Source: Pyrinomonadaceae bacterium (GTDB taxonomy: Bacteria > Acidobacteriota > Blastocatellia > Pyrinomonadales > Pyrinomonadaceae). Taken from it: a DNA stretch of 18,259 nucleotides. The number at the start of each line of letters is the position of its first letter. Positions within the stretch are counted from its first letter, which is position 1. Under the pieces are notes generated by a model. It saw only the letters and a list, made by a program, of their open reading frames with translations. It did not search any database and had not been told where the DNA came from. Below, one piece after another: positions 12,833-18,259 of the stretch. The stretch covers positions 1 through 18,259 of the forward strand of contig JACMMN010000063.1 of assembly GCA_014379075.1 (NCBI GenBank). The letters are read 5' to 3'. The translations under genes and the position numbers were made by a program.

Positions 12833-13824
12833 AGGACCTTCCCGAATCCGCACCAGCTATTTTGATTATGCCAGACAATTTCGACATTCTCGGCTTTGAT
12901 CTCCTTCCACCAGCTTTCGAAATCTTTCTTTGTGATGTAAAACGCGGTCGGTGCGACTAAATGATCGAAGACGATATTATGCTGTTCGCGCCAGCCGAAG
13001 GTGCCGAGGTGATTGAGATAATCGTTGTAGAACAGATGTTTTGCAAGCGGTTTTGCGGCGCTATTTGCCGGGCGGTAAATGAGTTTGGTTGCCAGGAAAA
13101 CGCTAAGTGTCGGCAGCTTTGAAAGTTGGTACAGCATCGGTTGGCTGATCTTAGAAGTAAATCCTTCGCGGACGGGATTTACGTATTTCGTGATCCATTC
13201 ATTATTTTCGGCTCCGTAAACCCACGCCGACATGCTTCCGCCTTTTGTCAATTTAGAGACGAGCGAAATGAACGCCCGTTTCGGATCGGGGGTGTGATGA
13301 AGCACGCCTATGCTAAAAGCGAAATCGAAAGCTTTTTTCAGTGGAAGTTTGAATAGATCGGCTTGGATGATATGGACATTCGGCATTTCACGGGTCAGCG
13401 TAAAAGCGGATTCGACGCCGTCGCCTAGATCGATACCGACGACTTCCTTTGCACCCCATTCCGCTGCCAATTTCGTGTGACGCCCTTTACCGCATCCGCC
13501 CTCTAAGATGATCTTGCCCTTAAAAAATTCTTTTTTAACCGGTTGCAGCCAGCCAAGGAACTGCTCGGAATACTTTTCGTCCTCTTGCGTAAAATGTGTC
13601 CACTGCCAGCCAAAATTCTCAGCCGTTTCGGCCTTATCTTCTTCGATCTTAGAGAGATCGACAAAACGGGGCACTCCGCGAACGATCTTATATTCCCTCG
13701 TGCATTTCCTGCACGTCAGGACCCCGTCGATGATTTCCTTGTTCTCGTATTTAGCGGCATGGGCCAGTAAAATATCACCGCCGCAGGTTGGGCATGCCAA
13801 AAGGTCCAAAAGTTTTTCCTTCAT
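12829..13824 (-). CDS. Methyltransferase with N-terminal Trm112-like zinc finger
   Basis: The 331-residue protein starts with a Trm112/YcaR-like zinc domain: CPTCGGDIL (C11, C14) and TCRKCTREYKIVRGVPRF (C38, C41). A class I methyltransferase core follows, with motif I ILEGGCGKGRH (106-116), acidic strand end GIDLGDG and FAFSIGVLHHTPDP. This fusion is common in bacterial proteins annotated as methyltransferases near cell-surface glycan genes; the acceptor is unknown. The start at 13824 matches the usual start of the zinc domain. No Shine-Dalgarno is present: a REP-like palindrome ends 8 nt before the ATG. The stop overlaps the zincin start by 4 bp. Confidence 0.87.
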   Translation of the reverse strand: MKEKLLDLLACPTCGGDILLAHAAKYENKEIIDGVLTCRKCTREYKIVRGVPRFVDLSKIEEDKAETAENFGWQWTHFTQEDEKYSEQFLGWLQPVKKEFFKGKIILEGGCGKGRHTKLAAEWGAKEVVGIDLGDGVESAFTLTREMPNVHIIQADLFKLPLKKAFDFAFSIGVLHHTPDPKRAFISLVSKLTKGGSMSAWVYGAENNEWITKYVNPVREGFTSKISQPMLYQLSKLPTLSVFLATKLIYRPANSAAKPLAKHLFYNDYLNHLGTFGWREQHNIVFDHLVAPTAFYITKKDFESWWKEIKAENVEIVWHNQNSWCGFGKVL

Positions 13825-13832
13825 CTAAATCG

Positions 13833-13891
13833 ATGGAACGCGGACACCCTGGTCCGCGGCACCTGGCGGACTAAGAATGTCCGCGTTCCAT
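13833..13891. repeat. REP-like nested palindrome between two genes
   Basis: ATGGAACGCGGACA (13833-13846) is a perfect 14-bp inverted match to 13878-13891. Inside the 31-nt loop a second dyad, GTCCGC (13852-13857) / GCGGAC (13866-13871), is nested. Two-level palindromes of this size between genes are typical of REP/BIME elements mobilised by RAYT transposases, none of which is encoded here. One arm supplies the final codons (MERGHS) and the stop TAG of the unknown gene ending at 13871. The other arm sits 8 nt from the next start codon. Confidence 0.75.
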
Positions 13892-14347
13892 TCTTCCTCT
13901 AAATTTTTCAAACTGTTCGTGGGGAAAAGGCTGCCGCCAGTTAAATTCAAATTCATCGGTCTCGCGGTCGGCATAAAGCTGATTGAAAGTTTCCGAAAAA
14001 GACGAGCAGATATCTTTGACCGTTCCCTTATGCGAAAAAGCGACCTCGCGCTCCGATACATCACGCTTCCCGGTCGGATATTGATAAATTTCGAGCAGCA
14101 GACTGTCGCTCTCGCGAAGGAAACGAAAATCGAATTCTTCCGGGTCGCGGTTCCATTTAAGTAAATATTCGTTTTGCGGCAATTCTGCATCAAGCAATGC
14201 CGTTAAGATTTGCAAAAGCTCAGGCATCGCGAATTCATGCGGTGTGTGAGCGGTCGTCGTATGAAATTCGCTCGCGCCGTCCTCAAAGCCGATGGACATC
14301 CATCCGCATTGCGGCGAGTTAAAGCTGACTTCCAATTTTCCCGACAT
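13871..14347 (-). CDS. Unrecognised cytoplasmic protein; end formed by a repeat element
   Basis: I do not recognise the family. The 158 residues contain no signal peptide, membrane segment or obvious catalytic motif. The composition is acidic and aromatic (GWMSIGFEDGASEFHTT, FRFLRESDSLLLEIYQYP, FNQLYADRETDEFEFNWRQP), consistent with a small alpha/beta protein. Such compact acidic proteins include immunity-type and SUKH-like folds, but nothing here proves that. The last residues MERGHS and the stop codon are encoded by a REP-like palindrome, so the original C-terminus was probably altered. The ATG at 14347 has no marked Shine-Dalgarno. It heads the minus-strand cluster and is divergent from the ExbD-like gene, 75 bp apart. 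Confidence 0.6.
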   Translation of the reverse strand: MSGKLEVSFNSPQCGWMSIGFEDGASEFHTTTAHTPHEFAMPELLQILTALLDAELPQNEYLLKWNRDPEEFDFRFLRESDSLLLEIYQYPTGKRDVSEREVAFSHKGTVKDICSSFSETFNQLYADRETDEFEFNWRQPFPHEQFEKFRGRMERGHS

Positions 14348-14422
14348 AAGCTAATTATGGTAACTTTTTATGAAATGTTCGACAAACTACGAAGACATTA
14401 AAGCAAAAAAACGGAGAAGACC

Positions 14423-15178
14423 ATGAAACAAATTTTTTTCGCGATTTTCGTCTCCCTAATAATTTTTCCTATGACTTCGAATTCACAACGAACAAAGAAA
14501 AAACCTGTGCCGAAACCGACAGGTGTCAACATTCTGAAGCAGGATCCGGTTTTCCCCGGGTATATCTTTCATATAAGAGTAGATGCTGATAAGACCTCTC
14601 AAATACAGGTTTTAACTGGATATGAATATCGTGACCTCGATAATGTATTACTTAAAAAAGCGCTGTCCGAATACTTGGTAATGCAGACGCCAAAGCTGTA
14701 TCAAAGGCCGGTCGGTCCTTTTGTTTTTATTCGTCCTAACCCTGAGTTAGATTTCAAAACCGTGGTCGACGTAGTTAAATCGGTCAGAGAATCAGGCCCG
14801 TCGGAACTCACGGTGGTCACACCGGACGGTCACAATCTGAACATTCCGGCGGAACCTAAGTTAACATCGGAGATTAATGTAAAGCCGAATCCGTTGACTC
14901 TGGTCGTCAGTCTCGACAAAAGCAAGAATATTACATTAAACAATGAGGAAAGCGGCAGTTTGAGTGATCCGTCACCGCTCATCCGCAGGTTGAAAGACAT
15001 TTTTCGAGAGCGGACGGAAAATGCTGTATTTCGGGAAGGCACATATGAGATTTATAAGACGGTTTACATCAAAAGTGCGCTTTCGAATACATTTGCTGAT
15101 CTAATAAAAATCGCGAAGGCAGTTGACGAATCAGGAGCTGACCCGCTCGGATTACAAGTTGATGACTTAGAGCAATGA
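14423..15178 (+). CDS. Exported protein with two ExbD/TolR-like domains
   Basis: The 251-residue protein has an N-terminal hydrophobic stretch (IFFAIFVSLIIFPM, about 4-17), acting as a signal or anchor, then a basic linker KKKPVPKP. Two regions resemble the periplasmic domain of ExbD/TolR. The first (about 45-133) ends with FIRPNPELDFKTVVDVVKSV and ELTVVTPDG. The second (about 157-248) has LTLVVSLDKSKNITLNNEE, YIKSALSNTFADLIKIAKAV and PLGLQVDD. ExbD normally has one such domain after a functional transmembrane helix whose Asp couples to proton flow; no such Asp is seen here, so energy transduction is doubtful. A GGAG 6 nt before the ATG supports the start. Its TGA overlaps the thyA ATG. Confidence 0.65.
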   Translation: MKQIFFAIFVSLIIFPMTSNSQRTKKKPVPKPTGVNILKQDPVFPGYIFHIRVDADKTSQIQVLTGYEYRDLDNVLLKKALSEYLVMQTPKLYQRPVGPFVFIRPNPELDFKTVVDVVKSVRESGPSELTVVTPDGHNLNIPAEPKLTSEINVKPNPLTLVVSLDKSKNITLNNEESGSLSDPSPLIRRLKDIFRERTENAVFREGTYEIYKTVYIKSALSNTFADLIKIAKAVDESGADPLGLQVDDLEQ

Positions 15179-16020
15179 AACAATACCACGATCTTCTAAA
15201 GCATATTTTGGATAGAGGCGTCCGGCATAAGGATCGCACGGGTGTGGGTACGATCTCCGCCTTCGGATATCAAACGCGGTTCGATCTACGTGAAGGCTTT
15301 CCGATCGTGACGACGAAACGAGTTCCGTTTCGGTGGGTCGCCGAAGAGCTTTTCTGGTTCCTGAGCGGTGATACGAACGAGAAAAATTTGCGTGCTCGCG
15401 GTGTCGATATCTGGGCCGAGTGGGCAACAGCGGAGCAGGCGGCAAAATTTGAGCGATGTGAAGGTGATCTCGGTCCGGTTTACGGCTATCTATGGCGTTC
15501 GTTTGGCGGCGATTATCCGAAGATGGACGGCGTCGATCAGATCGCCCGGCTTATAAACGAGATAGAAAATAATCCGAATTCGCGGCGTTTGATCGTTACG
15601 GGTTGGAACCCGGAAACATGTGATGAAGTGGCTTTGCCGCCGTGTCATACGCTGTTTCAATTTAAGGTCGAAAATGACAAGACGCTCCATTGCCAACTTT
15701 ACCAGAGAAGCGCCGATGCGTTTCTCGGCGTGCCGTTCAACATCAGCAGCTACGCTCTTCTAACACATTTGGTGGCGCATTCCTGTGGTCTTGAGGTTGG
15801 AGATTTTATACATACATTCGGCGATCTGCACATCTACTCGAACCATCTCGAACAGGTCGAAGAACTGCTGTCGCGCGAACCGATGGAACTTCCAAAGCTT
15901 GAACTTGTCGACGCGGAGGGCCTGAAAGGATTGGAGGGACTCCTGAATCTCAAATACGAAAACCTCCAATTGATAGGCTATCAATCGCATGCGAAGATCG
16001 CCGCACCCGTTGCCGTTTAA
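15175..16020 (+). CDS. thyA: Thymidylate synthase
   Basis: Methylates dUMP to dTMP using 5,10-methylenetetrahydrofolate. The 281-residue protein keeps the folate-dependent ThyA hallmarks: R21 in DRTGVGT, WAEWA, GDLGPVYGYLWRSF and the nucleophile C157 in LPPCHTLFQF. It also keeps the dUMP-binding block QRSADAFLGVPFNISSYALL and HTFGDLHIYSNH. It is slightly longer than the 264-residue E. coli enzyme because of a short insertion around residues 84-96 (ATAEQAAKFERCE). The ATG lies within an ATGA overlap with the preceding ExbD-like gene, so translation is probably coupled, an unusual partner for thyA. A dihydrofolate reductase gene, the common neighbour, is not present here. Confidence 0.97.
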   Translation: MKQYHDLLKHILDRGVRHKDRTGVGTISAFGYQTRFDLREGFPIVTTKRVPFRWVAEELFWFLSGDTNEKNLRARGVDIWAEWATAEQAAKFERCEGDLGPVYGYLWRSFGGDYPKMDGVDQIARLINEIENNPNSRRLIVTGWNPETCDEVALPPCHTLFQFKVENDKTLHCQLYQRSADAFLGVPFNISSYALLTHLVAHSCGLEVGDFIHTFGDLHIYSNHLEQVEELLSREPMELPKLELVDAEGLKGLEGLLNLKYENLQLIGYQSHAKIAAPVAV

Positions 16021-16106
16021 ATCAGGCAGCTTTTGCGGAACTTTTTTTAATCGCACGGCCGCGGCCATAATTAGATATACTTTCAAAACTACGGACAAGG
16101 GGAAAA

Positions 16107-17174
16107 ATGGCAGTTTCCAAACCGGCTTTCGATCCGCAAAAAGCTCGTGAAATGATCGAGAAGGGCCACCGTTCGAAATGGTGGCTGCGAAAGGGAGGCA
16201 TGTCCAGCGGCTTCCACTACGTGGATTCGAGCGGAAAGAAAATCACGAACCACCAGCAGCTTGAGAGAATCAGGTTGCTGGTTATCCCGCCGGCATGGAA
16301 ACATGTTCGAATATCCCCGACAATGGGCAGCCGCCTTCAGGCGGTCGGAATGGATACCACTGGCCGGGTGCAGTATCTTTATCACGCCAAATTTTCCGAA
16401 AAGCAAAAGAATAGAAAATTTTCGAAAATTGAAACATTCGGCAAATACCTTCCGCGCCTGCGAACTGTAACGAACGAACATATCGCTCTTAAAGGTTTTC
16501 CGCGTGAAAAGGTTTTAGCGGTGATGATGCGGCTGATAAATTCCCTCTACATCCGAATAGGGACGGAAAAAAGCGCAAAGCATTATAAGACCTTCGGCAT
16601 CACGACTTTGCAAAATAAACACCTGATGATCGGCAGAAAAGGCGAGCTTGTTTTTGAATTCGTCGGAAAGAGCCACGTCAAGCACCGGCGGGTGCTGGTA
16701 GATGAAGAGCTCGCTTCCGTAATGAAGCAAATCAAGGAATTAGGGGTAAAGCGCAAGCTGTTTCACTATCTAGATGGCGACGGCAAACCGCGAAATATAA
16801 AACCTTCCGATATAAACGAATATCTCAAGGTCGCCACGGCTCCGGAATTTTCGTCCAAAGACTTTCGGACTTGGGGTGGAACACTGCTCGCGGCAATCGA
16901 ACTTGCCGAGATAGGAAAATCCGAGAACGAAAAAGAATTAAAAAAAAATATAAACCGTGCCGTGAAAAAAGTGGCCGAACAGCTTGGAAACACGCCTGCC
17001 GTGTGCCGGAGTTCTTACATTCATCCGAAGGTTTTGAAGAACTACGAAGCCGGAATCACACTCGATGAATTTCGCACGCGAAAAGCCCGCCGCATAAGCC
17101 TTTCCGCACCCGAATATGAGGCTGAGGAAAAAGCACTGATGCGGCTTTTCGAAGGAAATAGAACTGGATTGTGA
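16107..17174 (+). CDS. DNA topoisomerase IB
   Basis: The 355-residue type IB topoisomerase (poxvirus/bacterial TopIB group) relaxes supercoils through a 3'-phosphotyrosyl link. The catalytic pentad is largely visible: R150 in LINSLYIRIGTEKSA, K188 in FEFVGKSHVKH, R254 in KDFRTWGGT and nucleophile Y304 in CRSSYIHPKVL. The N-terminal part holds WWLRKGGMSSGFHYVD and VIPPAWKHVRISP, typical of bacterial TopIB. An AAGGGG Shine-Dalgarno directly before AAAAATG supports the start at 16107. It is 86 bp after thyA and has no visible terminator on either side. Bacterial TopIB is patchily distributed and usually accessory to TopA and gyrase. Confidence 0.94.
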   Translation: MAVSKPAFDPQKAREMIEKGHRSKWWLRKGGMSSGFHYVDSSGKKITNHQQLERIRLLVIPPAWKHVRISPTMGSRLQAVGMDTTGRVQYLYHAKFSEKQKNRKFSKIETFGKYLPRLRTVTNEHIALKGFPREKVLAVMMRLINSLYIRIGTEKSAKHYKTFGITTLQNKHLMIGRKGELVFEFVGKSHVKHRRVLVDEELASVMKQIKELGVKRKLFHYLDGDGKPRNIKPSDINEYLKVATAPEFSSKDFRTWGGTLLAAIELAEIGKSENEKELKKNINRAVKKVAEQLGNTPAVCRSSYIHPKVLKNYEAGITLDEFRTRKARRISLSAPEYEAEEKALMRLFEGNRTGL

Positions 17175-17352
17175 CCAACTGGATTTTATCTTGATCTATT
17201 TTCTAATGAATACGACCCCAGACTGTTCCGCCTCGAGCATTTGGCGAAAAAATCTTTAACGCTGCCGTATTGGTCTACCCTAATTATTGCCCGGGTCAAG
17301 AAATTCTATTTGCTAGCTTTTGAGTGGATATCTGGTAAGTGTTTAATCTTAA
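17175..17352. other. Intergenic stretch with no recognisable feature
   Basis: Between the topoisomerase stop and the stop of the convergent secreted-protein gene I see no hairpin with a T-run, no repeat and no credible small ORF. Short ORFs here lack a Shine-Dalgarno and homologous-looking content. Confidence 0.5.
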
Positions 17353-17838
17353 TTATCGCCAGTCCTCGTCCTCCTCCTCGTCCTCATCTTCAGCATTTGC
17401 TACTTTACAAGCAACTCCGATTGACTCCTGTAGAATATAATCCTCTTTGGAAATTTTGCCAGATGGAAGTACGGTAATTGTTATTTTACTAGGGCGAAAA
17501 GCAGCATTAGGTGTTGCTCCACTTGAAGTAATGTTCCAAGCCGCAGTATTGTCTTTAGACTTCGTACAATCAGTTCTACCTAGAATAACTACGTGCTGAT
17601 TGGGTCCGTAGAATCTAGTGTAAAATGAAATGTCCGTGCCGCCACTATCATGGTGATGAATAATGTTAGCAATATCAACTTGAATATACTGATTCGGGCT
17701 AAGAAGTCCAGCACTGACTACTTTAGGTAAATTTGCCCAATTAGCTGTATTTGCTGGCTGATAAGTTTGTCCAAAGGCGTTGGTTGCTACAACTCCCAAA
17801 ATAAATGTCACCACTGCGACAACGATAATTTTTTTCAT
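17353..17838 (-). CDS. Secreted protein with acidic C-terminal tail, function unknown
   Basis: I do not recognise the family. The 161-residue protein has a clean signal peptide (KKIIVVAVVTFILGVVATNAFG, cleavage near AFG-Q). The mature domain has about 115 residues rich in Asn, Thr and Ile, with a HHHDSGG cluster and two cysteines (TDCTKS and GVACKV) that could form a disulfide. It ends in an almost purely acidic tail (EDEDEEEDEDWR), which may bind cations or a basic partner. A GGAG lies only 2 nt before the ATG. The gene and its flanks look more AT-rich than the neighbours, which would fit recent acquisition. No operon partner is visible; 178 bp of empty sequence separates it from the topoisomerase gene. 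Confidence 0.65.
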   Translation of the reverse strand: MKKIIVVAVVTFILGVVATNAFGQTYQPANTANWANLPKVVSAGLLSPNQYIQVDIANIIHHHDSGGTDISFYTRFYGPNQHVVILGRTDCTKSKDNTAAWNITSSGATPNAAFRPSKITITVLPSGKISKEDYILQESIGVACKVANAEDEDEEEDEDWR

Positions 17839-18025
17839 GGGCTCCTATTTTCTGGCGAAGAGTGCGGGATTCACGAGCGTATTCTACAAGAATGCCGGGG
17901 TGATAGCAATGAATTTGGGGCAATAAACCTATCGAGTATGATTATGTTACAATCAGCCAAATTTATTGAGCATTTTTACGTATCCATTTAACACAGGAGA
18001 CAATTGATGGCCGTCGATTTGAGGC

Positions 18026-18259
18026 TTATTTTCGCAAAAGGACCACCGGAGCCTGCTCGGCGTTGAGCATGCTCGTAAAGAAATCCTTTACCTCTTTATA
18101 TCGCTCGATCGAAACGGCGGAACGGTTTGTGGTCAGCGAACGCGTGAAGATAAGCTTACTTTCCTTAACTTCGTAAGTGGTCGTGTATTTTCCAAATGCG
18201 GTCGTCAGATTTACGGCGTCGGGCATTTCATCGACGGCGAATCCGGCGGGAAGGCTGAA
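18026..18259 (-). CDS. C-terminus of a DUF3857/DUF3858-type transglutaminase-family protein (partial)
   Basis: The minus-strand frame is open from the window end to the TAA at 18026, giving 77 residues that are the C-terminal end of a longer protein. The sequence LPAGFAVDEMPDAVNLTTAFG, read as LPAGFAVDEMP plus AVNLTTAFG, is followed by YTTTYEVKESKLIFTRSL and YKEVKDFFTSMLNAEQ. This is the typical end of DUF3857-transglutaminase-DUF3858 proteins, a beta-sandwich in an exported protein. The catalytic domain would be outside the window, so activity cannot be judged. The internal ATG at 18226 is not a start. Confidence 0.7.
   Translation of the reverse strand, partial: FSLPAGFAVDEMPDAVNLTTAFGKYTTTYEVKESKLIFTRSLTTNRSAVSIERYKEVKDFFTSMLNAEQAPVVLLRK

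Noticed and set aside
12398..12865. Plus-strand 155-codon ORF opposite the zincin-like gene
   Set aside because: No domain or Shine-Dalgarno; the minus-strand gene has ATGA coupling and an HExxH motif.
16051..16081. Promoter for topoisomerase IB at TATACT (16076-16081)
   Set aside because: No acceptable -35 hexamer at 16-18 bp upstream; the GC palindrome at 16057-16066 alone is not evidence.

Overview
This 18.3 kb window reads as bacterial chromosome of moderate GC, with densely packed genes on both strands, short intergenic gaps and mostly weak Shine-Dalgarno signals. The mix of families suggests Acidobacteriota, perhaps class Blastocatellia: zinc-ribbon membrane proteins with a C-terminal TEHTT motif, a bacterial topoisomerase IB, a secreted ExbD-like protein, a DUF3857/DUF3858-type transglutaminase tail and a beta-helix protein with a putative Ig domain. 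This placement is an inference from gene content. No rRNA or tRNA gene, phage, intact insertion sequence or CRISPR array is visible.

Left part (1-2692, plus strand): the 3' part of aspS, whose GAD domain carries three in-frame copies of a short hairpin-forming DNA repeat. An intergenic region follows with an inverted repeat and a 22-bp-phased motif array. Then come three small membrane proteins: one DUF4870-like and two paralogous zinc-ribbon proteins.

Middle part (2689-8344): cstA (minus) converges on the zinc-ribbon genes. A hotdog thioesterase (plus) converges on and overlaps a single-domain RNase D-like exonuclease (minus). A yceH/DUF480 gene (plus) converges on a secreted beta-helix protein (minus). 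The 340-bp gap before pyrE holds back-to-back promoter candidates, a rho-independent terminator on the minus strand and a possible ~100-nt structured RNA antisense to the pyrE leader.

Pyrimidine and transport part (8345-10850): pyrE with its terminator, then an MsbA-like ABC exporter, closed by a bidirectional terminator shared with a secreted Arg/Asp-rich repeat protein (minus).

Minus-strand cluster (11371-14347): an unknown protein, a Trm112-like zinc-finger methyltransferase, an HExxH zincin-like protein (ATGA overlap) and a second SAM methyltransferase. A REP-like palindrome sits between the first two, supplies the end of the first gene and abuts the start of the second.

Right part (14423-18259): a secreted protein with two ExbD/TolR-like domains is translationally coupled (ATGA) to thyA. 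Topoisomerase IB follows. Then come an AT-rich secreted protein with an acidic tail (minus) and the C-terminus of a transglutaminase-family protein (minus) cut by the window end.

Most genes are housekeeping. No complete novel defence or biosynthetic system is evident. The best leads are the repeat-expanded aspS, the 22-bp array, the candidate RNA upstream of pyrE, the REP-modified operon junction and the zincin/methyltransferase pair.
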